Position numbers and translations under genes: made by a program | Source of the DNA: Fluviibacter phosphoraccumulans | GTDB lineage: Bacteria; Pseudomonadota; Gammaproteobacteria; Burkholderiales; Rhodocyclaceae | Assembly: GCF_016110345.1 (NCBI RefSeq) | Contig: NZ_AP019011.1 | Location: forward strand, 1,550,001-1,614,000 | DNA: 64,000 bases | Direction of reading: 5' to 3' | Notes under the pieces: model-generated | The model's database searches: none | Seen by the model: only the letters and a program-made list of their open reading frames with translations | Told to the model about the DNA's origin: nothing | In this document: positions 52,357 through 60,705 of the stretch, in pieces | Position numbering within the stretch: position 1 is the first letter of the stretch | Layout: each line of letters starts with the position of its first letter

Positions 52357-52941
52357 ATGCAACCAAAGGATATCGCCACAGTCACGCTCGTGGATGCCCA
52401 GCAAATCATTCAAACCGTACCGTTGTGGCAAAACCTGGCTGTCGGCGCCGTCGCTCTTTTCGTTCTGCTCTGGATCAACGTATTTTTCCAACGGCGGATC
52501 TCACTCAATTTTGAAATTAACGCCCGAGTCAACCTGTCCAGGAAACGTTATAACCGCGTTTTTCTTAACTACTTCACCTCCATCATCTACCTGATTTTGG
52601 TGCAATGTCTGGCCATCGCGCTTTGGGCATTGATACTCCGCGTTCTGGGGCTCGTCATGTCGCCCCTAGACGCACTCTTATTTGCCGGTAGCTGCTACAC
52701 CACCATCGGGATTGTCTCCGATATCATGCCGGATACTTGGAAACTCCTGGCGGTCTTCATTGCCTTGTCCGGACTCTTCTCCGTGGCGCTAAGCACAGCG
52801 GTCATGTTGAATATGAGCCCACTTTTCCGCTTTGCATGGCTTAAGAAACACTCCAAGAAAATCCAGCAGATTTTAAAGAAGAAAAAACTAGATCTGCCAG
52901 AGCTCATCGCGCCGCGTGTTGATTTTACCGAAACAGATTGA
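52357..52941 (+). CDS. Two-helix potassium channel-like membrane protein
   Basis: A 194-residue protein. It has an N-terminal membrane helix (about 28-45), then a two-helix pore module: TSIIYLILVQCLAIALWALIL (about 74-94), a pore loop with GSCYTTIGIVSD, and LLAVFIALSGLFSVALSTAVML (about 128-149). TTIGIV resembles a K+ selectivity filter (TVGYG) but lacks the GYG, so ion selectivity may be altered. The C-terminal tail is basic and lysine-rich. It resembles Ion_trans_2 proteins; regulation is not evident. Confidence 0.7.
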   Translation: MQPKDIATVTLVDAQQIIQTVPLWQNLAVGAVALFVLLWINVFFQRRISLNFEINARVNLSRKRYNRVFLNYFTSIIYLILVQCLAIALWALILRVLGLVMSPLDALLFAGSCYTTIGIVSDIMPDTWKLLAVFIALSGLFSVALSTAVMLNMSPLFRFAWLKKHSKKIQQILKKKKLDLPELIAPRVDFTETD

Positions 52942-52950
52942 ATCCTTAAC

Positions 52951-53271
52951 ATGAGCCTGATCACCTTCCGCTCTTCGACGCAGGGCAGCGTCATCATGTT
53001 CGGGGACAATGCCAAACAACTGCTCTCAGCAATGGCGCTCCCTGAGTCCGGAGAGATGACGACTGCCGAACTGACTGCCAAGATCGCCCTTCTGAAAGCC
53101 GCTATCGATGCTGACAAAGCGCATAACGCCATTGTCTGGCCGGAAGAACAGGATGGCGACATCGATAAAGAACAACCGATCATCATTCACTTTTCTCAGC
53201 GCGCCACACCGATGTTACAACTAATGGAACGCTGTCTCGCGGCTGCAGAGACTATTCGCTGGCCAGCTTAA
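52951..53271 (+). CDS. DUF1840-domain protein
   Basis: A small soluble protein of 106 residues. It begins LITFRSSTQGSVIMFGDNAKQLLSAM and ends HFSQRATPMLQLMERCLAA, the two conserved ends of DUF1840, a family of unknown function typical of betaproteobacteria. It overlaps the end of the SpeE-like gene on the other strand by four bases. A decayed second copy of the same tail-to-tail pair lies 3 kb downstream. Confidence 0.88.
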   Translation: MSLITFRSSTQGSVIMFGDNAKQLLSAMALPESGEMTTAELTAKIALLKAAIDADKAHNAIVWPEEQDGDIDKEQPIIIHFSQRATPMLQLMERCLAAAETIRWPA

Positions 53272-54020
53272 ATCACGAACGGCAGGCCATCTTCCTGCTC
53301 AATCAATCGCTCCAGCAGGGATGTCAAATCTAACCCGCTTGACGCCGCCAACACCCCAACCCTGTCCCGAAGCATCGTGGCATCCAGCGGGGTCGTCGGC
53401 GCTAACGACCCCAAAGCAATAACATTGCCGCCTGGACTCTGGGGCAATAAGCGACTGTGTCCATGGAAGGCAGCATCCAGGGCAATACAGCTCTTCAGGA
53501 AATGCGGGCTCCGGCTCAGAAAATTACAGACTAACAAGCCACCTTCAGCCAGACGCGCCCGGCAATGCTGATAAAACAACAGGCTTTCTAAGTTGCCCGT
53601 CTCACCCTCCGCATCAAAGCCATCGATCAGAATGAGATCGTATTCCTCTGATGATGCAGCGACCCACTCAGCCCCTTCAGCAATATCAATCTGTAAACGC
53701 TCACCCACGGGGGGCAACTTAAAGCACTGCTGGGCCGCACCAACGACAACTGGCTCTAGCTCTACAACGGTTTGCCTTGCCTCTGGCAGGGTTGCATAGA
53801 TAAACCGGGTCAGCGATGCTGCGCCCAACCCAATTTGCAGAATCCGCTTGGGCATGCACGGCCAGTCGGCCGATAGTAAAAGTGCGGCCATCATGTCTCG
53901 GGTATAGGCCAGTTCCAAATCTCTGGGGCGACTCATTCGCATCGCACCGTGCACCCAGTCCGAACCAAAATGCAGGGTTCGAACCCCACGAGCCTCACGT
54001 ATCTCGATCGGACAAGGCAT
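53268..54020 (-). CDS. Spermidine synthase-like methyltransferase-fold protein
   Basis: A 250-residue protein of the SpeE-like Rossmann group. ILQIGLGAASLTRFIY is the nucleotide/SAM-type loop, VVELEPVVVGAA carries the acidic residue after strand 2, and YDLILIDGFDAEGE is the strand 4 acidic motif. The true aminopropyltransferase residues are not clearly conserved, so polyamine synthesis should not be assumed; such proteins are usually annotated as spermidine synthase-like. It converges on the DUF1840 gene. A truncated, frameshifted homologue lies at 56316-56878. Confidence 0.8.
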   Translation of the reverse strand: MPCPIEIREARGVRTLHFGSDWVHGAMRMSRPRDLELAYTRDMMAALLLSADWPCMPKRILQIGLGAASLTRFIYATLPEARQTVVELEPVVVGAAQQCFKLPPVGERLQIDIAEGAEWVAASSEEYDLILIDGFDAEGETGNLESLLFYQHCRARLAEGGLLVCNFLSRSPHFLKSCIALDAAFHGHSRLLPQSPGGNVIALGSLAPTTPLDATMLRDRVGVLAASSGLDLTSLLERLIEQEDGLPFVI

Positions 54021-54098
54021 GATTACTCGTACTCGGAAAGATTTAACTTGGCGTATGCGATGTTAGACTAAACAAATAGATTATCCAGCAAAACGATC

Positions 54099-54959
54099 AT
54101 GGCCAAAAAAGACAAAACACCAGACTCACTTATCAAGCTCGATAAACGCATCACCAATCGAGAATTTAAGCTGTTGCTCAAGCCACGCGGGCTGGATCGT
54201 CACCACCGTATCACCGAGCTGCAGACCGAAATCCACAATCTCTGCACTGAAAGCGGCCTGCTCTTTACCTCGCCGGAAACCATGAACAGCGGCATGCGGA
54301 ACATCTACTTTGTCGATACGTCAGATGACTCGCTACGCCGTAACAAGCTGATCCTGCGGGTGCGCGAGTCCCGCAAACAAGCTTGGACAGACGACTGGTG
54401 CGAAGTGACCTTCAAGTGCCGTTCGGAAGATATTGACCGCGCCTGGGAACTGAATCCCATCCCGAAAACGGATATCCCCTTTCGCATTCGTTTTAAAGAA
54501 GAAATTCTTAAAGATGGACCCATCGGCTCAATCCGTCGCCTGTATTCACATAATTCAATTGTCGACCAAGTGCCCATTGAGCGCGTCCGTACCCGTAAAC
54601 TAGCGGCGCTGGTGCCGCTCTTTCCCGGGCTGGCAGAAGTGAATCTGCCCTTTGACCAGAAATTACGCGTGGTCGGCAGTGCCAAGAACAAAGTCCTCGA
54701 AGCCTGCGTCACCTTAGGCAACATTGCCTTCTCCGAAAAAGTCCATGCTCATTGTGAAATCGCCATCTGGTTTCATACCATCGGTGACCCAATGATTGGC
54801 GAATTAGCCTTTGCCTACCGCGTCCACAAAAACAACCGTAAAGACATTAAAGCCCATCAACTTGCCGACGAGTTTTTCAAAAAGCTTCAGCAGTTTTTTG
54901 CCAAAGACATCGCGCAGGGCACCACCAAAACGGCAATGATCTATGGCAGCAAAGAATAG
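54099..54959 (+). CDS. Unrecognised protein, possibly CYTH-like
   Basis: A soluble protein of 286 residues, Lys/Arg-rich, with no signal peptide. A run of alternating charged strand-like segments (REFKLLLKP, LILRVRES, WCEVTFKC, CEIAIWF) recalls the tunnel-shaped CYTH/triphosphatase fold, which uses pairs of Lys, Arg and Glu, but the canonical ExExK motif is not clear. I cannot assign a function. Its last 17 bases overlap the start of the chromate transporter half. Codon use resembles its neighbours. Confidence 0.55.
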   Translation: MAKKDKTPDSLIKLDKRITNREFKLLLKPRGLDRHHRITELQTEIHNLCTESGLLFTSPETMNSGMRNIYFVDTSDDSLRRNKLILRVRESRKQAWTDDWCEVTFKCRSEDIDRAWELNPIPKTDIPFRIRFKEEILKDGPIGSIRRLYSHNSIVDQVPIERVRTRKLAALVPLFPGLAEVNLPFDQKLRVVGSAKNKVLEACVTLGNIAFSEKVHAHCEIAIWFHTIGDPMIGELAFAYRVHKNNRKDIKAHQLADEFFKKLQQFFAKDIAQGTTKTAMIYGSKE

Positions 54960-55527
54960 CCCCGCTCCGTCAACAAATATTGGACTGCACCAGATTTTCT
55001 GGCAGTTTCTGGTCGTTGGCGCCATCAGCTTTGGGGGCGGCATCGTCGCCTATTTGAAAGAGCTCCTGGTCACACGAGACCATTGGGTCGACAGTGACGA
55101 GTTCATCGTCATGCTCTCCATCAGCCAAACTATGCCGGGCCTTAATTCGGTCAACATCGCCATCCTGATGGGAGATCGCTTGAGAGGCGCGCTCGGTGCG
55201 TGGGTGGCTGCCATTGGCTTACTGCTGCCTGGCGCCCTCATCGTACTTGCCATCGGGTTTCTCTACGGCGCCAATAGTGATCACCCCATGGCCAACCATG
55301 TACTCGGAGGTATCGCCGCAGCCGCTGCCGCCCTGCTCACCACAGTGACCTGGAATCTGGGTGAGCGTACCTTCAAAAAACGCAAATCTCTGGTGCTGCT
55401 GGTTCTCACCTTTGTGCTGATGAGCATCGTTAAATGGCCGCTTTATCTGGTGCTGGGCATTGTGCTACCACTGGGTCTTTTCATCTATCGGCCTTCGGCA
55501 TCTCGACAGTCAGGCGCTCCACAATGA
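54943..55527 (+). CDS. Chromate transporter, first half (short-chain CHR family)
   Basis: A 194-residue membrane protein. ISFGGGIVAYLKELLVTRDHWVDSDEFIVMLSISQTMPGLNSVNIAILMGDRLRG is the CHR domain core, with FGG, the acidic-tryptophan segment and the PG motif. In short-chain chromate transporters two such half-size proteins with opposite topology form the unit; the second half follows with an ATGA overlap. They export chromate or related oxyanions. A start at 54943 overlaps the preceding gene. Confidence 0.85.
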   Translation: MAAKNSPAPSTNIGLHQIFWQFLVVGAISFGGGIVAYLKELLVTRDHWVDSDEFIVMLSISQTMPGLNSVNIAILMGDRLRGALGAWVAAIGLLLPGALIVLAIGFLYGANSDHPMANHVLGGIAAAAAALLTTVTWNLGERTFKKRKSLVLLVLTFVLMSIVKWPLYLVLGIVLPLGLFIYRPSASRQSGAPQ

Positions 55528-56048
55528 CCGGCTTATTTCAACTCGCCAGCGTCTTTGCCATGCTATCCCTCTTGGCCGTCGGGGGTGGCTCTGCCGTGCT
55601 GCCCGAAATGCAGATGCAGCTCAAGCAGCACTTTGATTTCAGCCAAACACAATTTGTACACGCCTATAGCGTGGGGCAACTGGCACCCGGACCCAACATG
55701 CTTGCCGTCATCATCATGGGGGAGATGATTGATGGGATCATCGGTGCACTCATCGTTGCCCTCGCCTTCTTTATCCCCTCCAGCATTCTCTGTCTATACG
55801 CCGGGCGTTTGTGGATACGGATCGGTGACACGCCCTGGCGGCATAGCCTGCAACAAGCCCTAGAACCCATTTCTATTGGGCTCATGTGTTCAGGGGTTTA
55901 CACCATCGCCAAAGAATCATTGGTGAACTGGCAATCCTGTGCAATCGCCCTCGTGGTTGGCCTACTGCTGCTCAAGACCAAGATCAACCCTGTATTGATT
56001 ATATTGGGCGCAGGCTTCATTGCTTATGCCGGTGCTGCTATCAAATAA
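55524..56048 (+). CDS. Chromate transporter, second half
   Basis: A 174-residue membrane protein. LAVGGGSAVLPEMQMQLKQHFDFSQTQFVHAYSVGQLAPGPNMLAVIIMGEMIDG is the C-terminal-type CHR domain, with a GG motif and a PGPN motif. The ATG at 55524 overlaps the stop of the first half, so expression is coupled. Four or five further hydrophobic segments follow. Beyond its end, 56049-56195 has no gene I can support and shows AT-richer, degraded-looking sequence. Confidence 0.85.
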   Translation: MTGLFQLASVFAMLSLLAVGGGSAVLPEMQMQLKQHFDFSQTQFVHAYSVGQLAPGPNMLAVIIMGEMIDGIIGALIVALAFFIPSSILCLYAGRLWIRIGDTPWRHSLQQALEPISIGLMCSGVYTIAKESLVNWQSCAIALVVGLLLLKTKINPVLIILGAGFIAYAGAAIK

Positions 56049-56195
56049 GTTCAGTCGGCACGAGGCAAATGCACTGTTATAGAGCAAAGACGCTTGAGTA
56101 TCAATAAGTTGCTACAATCCGAAAAATAAAAAACGTTGAAGCGAATCATGTGCCAAAACTGCATTAACAAGATTCCATTTAGTCAAGCCGCTGGG

Positions 56196-56309
56196 CATTT
56201 CTCAAACAAGCAACGCTTTGGATCGACGCCGCTAGGGCTGCTCAATCTTTGCCAGCATCCTTATCTCTGCTGTCTCTCGGCCACATAGAACATTCGCTGG
56301 CGGGCTTAA
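56196..56309 (+). pseudogene. Remnant of a second DUF1840 gene (3' end)
   Basis: In the plus strand, HFS...STPLGLL, then after frame disruption NIRWRA and stop, aligns with the C-terminal part of the intact DUF1840 gene (HFSQRATPMLQLM...ETIRWPA). DNA such as ATTCGCTGG followed by GCTTAA is shared with 53252-53271. The 5' two thirds are missing or unrecognisable. It lies tail-to-tail with the SpeE-like pseudogene, exactly as in the intact pair. Confidence 0.7.
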
Positions 56310-56315
56310 GCGAGG

Positions 56316-56878
56316 TTATACGCCAAAAGGCAGACAGTCTTCCTAGCCGATCAACCGCATTACCGGCTGCTCCATCTCAGAACCCATACGCGAATGCAAT
56401 TCCCCACATGCGCATACTGGACTGCTTCATCGAGCATGGCCGTCCGCATCATAACCATCCACAAGAATCAGACCGCATACCTCTGTGGCGTTCGTCAACA
56501 ATTGCGCCGCCCTCCGCCACCATGATTCGTAATTGCTTGCTCACTTACCGCCGGAAGGTTAAAACTATGACGAGCCGCAGCAACAACGGCGGCTGATTGC
56601 TCAATCACTACCTGATCGGTATCTGGTCAATACCAGTGAATAAATCGGGTCAGTGACCCGGCTCCGAAGGCAATCTGCAGAATGCGTCGGGGCAAAGCGG
56701 GCCAGCCCGATGACAGCCACAACGCAGCCATCATCTCACGGGTATACGCCAGCTCCAGATCGTGCGGGCGACTCATTCTCATCGCGCCCTGCACCCAGTC
56801 CGAGCCGAAGTGCAGCGTGCGAACCCCGCGGGCTTCCCAGATCTCTATCGAGCTATAGCAAACACTGGCCATCGGCAA
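56316..56878 (-). pseudogene. Decayed second copy of the SpeE-like gene
   Basis: The first part (56878 to about 56630) reads as IEIWEARGVRTLHFGSDWVQGAMRM and continues to LTRFIHWY, closely matching the intact gene at 53268-54020 (HFGSDWVHGAMRM). A stop follows, then frame-shifted pieces still match: VVIEQSAAVVAAARHSFNLP, then LILVDGYDADG, and at the very end RLIG-stop-EDCLPFGV, corresponding to RLIEQEDGLPFVI. With at least two frameshifts, stops and an internal deletion (563 versus 753 bp) it cannot be functional. Its 5' end overlaps the 3' end of the next gene, marking a rearrangement join. Confidence 0.85.
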
Positions 56879-57743
56879 AATCAGTCATACCCCCTAAACG
56901 CGATGGATCACGCTTAATTTTATTCAGTGTTATCGCCAGATCCACATAGCCCCCTTTCTGACTCTTTACCCATTTGCCATTTTGATAATCGGGAAGAACC
57001 CATTGTGATGCTTTGTAGTTATCCGAGATGATAATGTTCGGCGTATTCCACTTGGTTGAATCACCTTCGACCCCCATACGCAGACGCTTACCCATCCAGC
57101 CCTCTTCACAGCCAGACGCCATAAAATTAAGGGGGATATTAATTTCACGCGTTGCATAAGTGAGCAAGTCATCCCCTGCAAAAGGTGCAGCAGTGGCCGC
57201 AGCGTACCAGCTATTGGATGGCCTGCTCACAAGCTGCATAACTCTCAGTTTATTTGATGCCTGCAACTCTTTATAATTTTTTACACGCTTTAACATTTTG
57301 CCCCGAAAGTCGTAGGGATCATCTGGCGTGGAGGCCAACAAAGCAGAATCCGGATATGTAAGATCGTACAATTCCTTTGCCATGCCTGCTTTTACAACTT
57401 CCATAACATAGATGTTGTATCGTTCCTGATAGTTCTTTTCCTGAATGTTCCATAAATTAGAGCTCATATATGCCTGATCTAATTCTGAGGAAATCAAATA
57501 CTTCATCTGGTGATACGTCTTAGCGTAATCTTCATCGTAAGCACTGACCATCTCGGTCGTTCGATTAGAAAAATTACCGGAATCAATTTTTCCGACCCCA
57601 CAACCCGGCTTAAAGTCTGGCTTGTTGATTTTAGCGTACAAAAAATTCTCTAAAAGCACGAATACTCGTTTATTTTTCACCGTGAGGTCAGTCATCGTGG
57701 CATTTTGCCAGCTCCAGTCTCCCTCATTTTTGGCCAGAGTCAC
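56853..57743 (-). CDS. Orphan hypothetical protein, probably 5' truncated
   Basis: An open frame of 296 codons from GTG 57743; an internal ATG at 57695 is an alternative start. I recognise no family. It is AT-richer than neighbouring genes and rich in Tyr, Asn and Lys. It has cysteines in KPGCGVG and ASGCEEGW, and mostly polar sequence suggesting a secreted or surface protein whose signal peptide has been lost. Both ends lie on joins: its start overlaps a truncated cyclic-nucleotide-binding fragment and its last codons overlap the SpeE-like pseudogene. A foreign or recombined origin is likely. Confidence 0.5.
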   Translation of the reverse strand: MTLAKNEGDWSWQNATMTDLTVKNKRVFVLLENFLYAKINKPDFKPGCGVGKIDSGNFSNRTTEMVSAYDEDYAKTYHQMKYLISSELDQAYMSSNLWNIQEKNYQERYNIYVMEVVKAGMAKELYDLTYPDSALLASTPDDPYDFRGKMLKRVKNYKELQASNKLRVMQLVSRPSNSWYAAATAAPFAGDDLLTYATREINIPLNFMASGCEEGWMGKRLRMGVEGDSTKWNTPNIIISDNYKASQWVLPDYQNGKWVKSQKGGYVDLAITLNKIKRDPSRLGGMTDFADGQCLL

Positions 57744-57921
57744 CCGACACCAGAACGAAACAGCACGTTGCTGGGTCGCCCTTTTGGAAGATTAGCTGCC
57801 CGGCTTGGTATTCTGTTATTTCGACAGTGCCCGAAAGCTTTGCCAAATCCTCTGCCGATAGCTCGTTGAATAACGAATCTTCTTTGAGCGCATCACGTAT
57901 CGACAGGTTCTGAATAGCCAT
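57724..57921 (-). pseudogene. Truncated cyclic-nucleotide-binding domain fragment
   Basis: From ATG 57921 there are 65 codons. DALKEDSLFNELSAEDLAKLSGTVEITEYQAGQLIFQKGDPATCCFVLVSG matches the first four beta strands of a Crp-type cNMP-binding domain. The sequence then leaves the family (DSGQK and stop), losing the phosphate-binding cassette and everything after it. It overlaps the orphan ORF in another frame, so the break is a DNA join rather than a point mutation. It lies 66 bases from tRNA-Leu. Confidence 0.75.
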
Positions 57922-57987
57922 AGAGAACCGAGAAAACTCACATCTAATCAGACGCTGGATAGGCAGCAGCTTCGCGCTCACGCTAAT

Positions 57988-58072
57988 TGGTGCCTCGGGT
58001 CGGAATCGAACCGACACTCCTTGCGGAACCGGATTTTGAGTCCGGCGCGTCTACCAATTTCACCACCGAGGC
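57988..58072 (-). tRNA. tRNA-Leu (anticodon CAA)
   Basis: An 85-nt tRNA read on the minus strand, with encoded 3' CCA. Acceptor GCCTCGG pairs with CCGAGGC. The D-loop contains AATTGGTAGACGC as in leucine tRNAs, the anticodon stem-loop CCGGA-CTCAAAA-TCCGG gives anticodon CAA, a long variable arm follows as expected for Leu, and the T-arm reads GTCGGTTCGATTCCGAC. Its downstream side borders the rearranged segment 56.1-57.9 kb, a common integration position. Confidence 0.95.
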
Positions 58073-58160
58073 ACGCAAACATAATTATACACAGTCACCC
58101 GTGGGTCTTCATGACTTTGGGTATGATTTCGTATTAGATCTCACTCACAAGTTGCGCGTC

Positions 58161-59528
58161 ATGCCCAAAACGCCGATCAAAAAACCCAATTACGAGTACC
58201 AGTGGAAGATGAGTGTGCGCGATGAGTTTCGTGCACTAGGCGCTTTTCTGCGTTTCCATTGGCAGTGGGTACTGATTGTTGGCATCGGGCTGAGTGTGTT
58301 TCTTCATGAAATCCGGCCGTTTCCACCGCGTACCGTCACTATTGCCACAGGGCAGCCCAATTCCACCTATGAAGACCTCGGAGATTGGTACGAGCATTAC
58401 TTCGCGCAACATGGTGTCACGCTGATCCGCACAAAAACAGATGGTGCCGTCGAGAACATTCAGAAGCTGAGTGCCGGAGAGGTGGATGTTGCTTTTTCTC
58501 AGGGCGGGATCGCGTTACCGAAGGGAGCCAATGCTGTTTCTCTGGGCAGTATTCAATACGAACCCCTATGGCTGCTTTATCGAGGCCCTGAGTTTAAAGG
58601 CACCGATCCACTTGAATTCCTGCAAAACAAAAAACTCTCCGTCGGCGCAGAAAAAAGTGGCACACGAGCGTTTGTCATGGATCTCATTAACCAGCATCAG
58701 CTTAAAGAAGAGAATGAGAAAAACCTGGTCATCATGAACGCCGAAGATAGCGTCAAGGCACTCCTCGATGGTCGCATTGACGGCATGTTTCTGCTGGCCA
58801 ATACAGAGTCAAAGGATTTGAGTGCATTGATTAAACGGCCAGACATTCACTTATGGAACTTCACGACCGCTCGCGCTATTGCGAGCAAAATCCCATACAT
58901 CAATGCTGTCACACTGCCTATGGGGGCTTTTAGCCTGACACCCGTTCGCCCAGCACAAGACAAAGAGCTTGTCGCAACCACGACAACGATTCTGGCCAAC
59001 AAAAACCTGCATCCAGCCATTCAGTATCTCTTTATGATGGCAGCCACTGATTTCTACCGGCATACCCATATTTACTTTCCACGGCCGGGCGGTTTTCCAG
59101 CGTTCACAGAGGTCGGTATTGCACAAAGTCCAATTGCAGAAAAATACATGAATGTCGGCCCGAGCGGATTTGAACGCACCCTGCCCTTCTGGATCGCGAG
59201 TTTTATTGACCGCATCTGGCTAATGCTCGCTGCGCTGGTTGCTGTGGCTTTTCCCTTAATTAAGATGGTACCCCAATACAGAAAGTTCCACTTTAAATAC
59301 GATCTTGATGATCGCTACATTGACCTCATGCGGATTGAAACCGCCATGTACGACGCCAAGACCATCGGTGAAGTTGAGGCTCTATGGCAAAAGTTTCACG
59401 AGCTTGAGCAGCGCATCTCTGAAACCTGGGTGCCATCCGGTGCCAAAGAAAGATATTTTCTTTTCTGCAATGCCATGGAGCTCCTACGGATTCGCCTAGA
59501 GCGGGTGCAAGAAAGGTTGTCAGCATAA
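58161..59528 (+). CDS. TAXI-family TRAP transporter solute-binding protein, membrane anchored
   Basis: A 455-residue protein. A cytoplasmic basic N-terminus precedes a membrane segment (about 36-50: WVLIVGIGLSVFLHE), then a periplasmic binding domain with TVTIATGQPNSTYEDLGDWYEHYF and SAGEVDVAFSQGGIA, typical of TAXI/NMT1-like receptors. A second membrane segment (about 350-370) and a cytoplasmic helical tail follow. The start at 58161 is chosen because longer frames run through the tRNA. No TRAP permease adjoins it, so it may act as a sensor or pair with a distant permease. Confidence 0.75.
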   Translation: MPKTPIKKPNYEYQWKMSVRDEFRALGAFLRFHWQWVLIVGIGLSVFLHEIRPFPPRTVTIATGQPNSTYEDLGDWYEHYFAQHGVTLIRTKTDGAVENIQKLSAGEVDVAFSQGGIALPKGANAVSLGSIQYEPLWLLYRGPEFKGTDPLEFLQNKKLSVGAEKSGTRAFVMDLINQHQLKEENEKNLVIMNAEDSVKALLDGRIDGMFLLANTESKDLSALIKRPDIHLWNFTTARAIASKIPYINAVTLPMGAFSLTPVRPAQDKELVATTTTILANKNLHPAIQYLFMMAATDFYRHTHIYFPRPGGFPAFTEVGIAQSPIAEKYMNVGPSGFERTLPFWIASFIDRIWLMLAALVAVAFPLIKMVPQYRKFHFKYDLDDRYIDLMRIETAMYDAKTIGEVEALWQKFHELEQRISETWVPSGAKERYFLFCNAMELLRIRLERVQERLSA

Positions 59529-59607
59529 TCGTCAACGAGCAGCGTCTTTTCATCTAAGCGCTGCGTTAATACACGACACCGGCCGGCAGCCTTTATACTT
59601 GCGCCCC

Positions 59608-60705
59608 ATGAGCGCCAATGTATCCAATCCGCTTTCCAAGCTGAGTGATTACGACTTCGAACTTCCCGAAGCACTGATTGCCCAGCATCCGGCTGCCGAA
59701 CGCACGGCCAGTCGATTGCTACTGGTAAACGGCAACAGCTTTACCGATCGGCTATTTACCGACCTACCCAGCCTGCTCAACCCAGGCGACCTACTGGTGA
59801 TGAACGATACGCGCGTGCTACGCGCCCGCTTTTTCGGTCAGAAAGATACGGGCGGGCAAGTGGAAGTGCTGATTGAGCGCATTAATGGCGATGGCACGGG
59901 GTTGGGTCGAGTCGCCCGCGCCCAGATTCGCGCCAGCAAATCGCCTAAACCCAGAACCCGTTTGCGCCTGGCCGATGCGTTCACCGTAGAGGTAACGGGT
60001 CGTGAAGGCGAGTTCTTTCTTCTCGCTTTGCCCGCTGATGAACCACAAGACTTCTGGCAACTTACTGAGGCGCACGGCCTGCTCCCGCTGCCGCCTTACA
60101 TTACGCACACACCGGGTAGCGACGATGAAACACGCTACCAAACCGTCTACGCCAAAAATCCCGGGGCCGTTGCTGCGCCTACAGCTGGCCTGCATTTTGA
60201 CGAAAAAATTCTGGCGCAACTTAAAGCCAATGGCATCGAAACGGCCACAGTCACTTTGCATGTAGGTGCCGGCACCTTCCAACCCGTGCGTGCAGAAAAC
60301 CTCGATGAGCACATCATGCACCACGAGTGGTATCACCTACCGGAAGCCACCGTCAAAGCGATTGATGCCTGCCGTGTTCGTGGCGGCAAGGTCGTTGCCG
60401 TAGGCACCACCTCTTTACGCGCACTGGAGTCGGCCGCCCGCCATCAGAACATCGAGCCAGGCGGCTCCTTACATGCCGACAGCCGCGAAACCGATTTATT
60501 TATCCGCCCCGGCTATCAGTTCAAAGTAGTGGATCGGCTGATTACCAATTTTCACCTGCCCAAATCCACGCTGCTGATGCTGGTATCGGCTTTTGCCGGT
60601 TACGACACCATGCGCGCCGCCTACCAACACGCCATCAACCAGCAGTACCGTTTTTTCAGTTATGGCGATGCCATGCTGTTAACCCGAATTGAACATGCCC
60701 TATGA
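59608..60705 (+). CDS. queA: S-adenosylmethionine:tRNA ribosyltransferase-isomerase
   Basis: 365-residue enzyme that transfers the ribosyl part of SAM to preQ1 in tRNA during queuosine synthesis. FELPEALIAQHPAAERTASRLL opens the protein, VMNDTRVLRARFFG and AAPTAGLHFDEKIL are signatures, and LHVGAGTFQPVRAENLDEHIMHHEWY is the conserved core. The ATG at 59608 is preferred over an upstream TTG. It is translationally coupled to tgt by ATGA, matching the common queA-tgt-yajC-secD order. Confidence 0.97.
   Translation: MSANVSNPLSKLSDYDFELPEALIAQHPAAERTASRLLLVNGNSFTDRLFTDLPSLLNPGDLLVMNDTRVLRARFFGQKDTGGQVEVLIERINGDGTGLGRVARAQIRASKSPKPRTRLRLADAFTVEVTGREGEFFLLALPADEPQDFWQLTEAHGLLPLPPYITHTPGSDDETRYQTVYAKNPGAVAAPTAGLHFDEKILAQLKANGIETATVTLHVGAGTFQPVRAENLDEHIMHHEWYHLPEATVKAIDACRVRGGKVVAVGTTSLRALESAARHQNIEPGGSLHADSRETDLFIRPGYQFKVVDRLITNFHLPKSTLLMLVSAFAGYDTMRAAYQHAINQQYRFFSYGDAMLLTRIEHAL

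Noticed and set aside
53268..54020. True spermidine synthase
   Set aside because: The Rossmann motifs are present, but aminopropyltransferase-specific residues are not evident, so only a SpeE-like label is justified.
56249..56596. Plus-strand open frame of 115 codons
   Set aside because: It is antisense to the SpeE-like pseudogene, which explains the sequence on the minus strand through matches to the intact copy.
57987..58160. N-terminal extension of the TAXI-family protein
   Set aside because: The extended frame passes straight through tRNA-Leu on the other strand. Family-like sequence begins only after the ATG at 58161.
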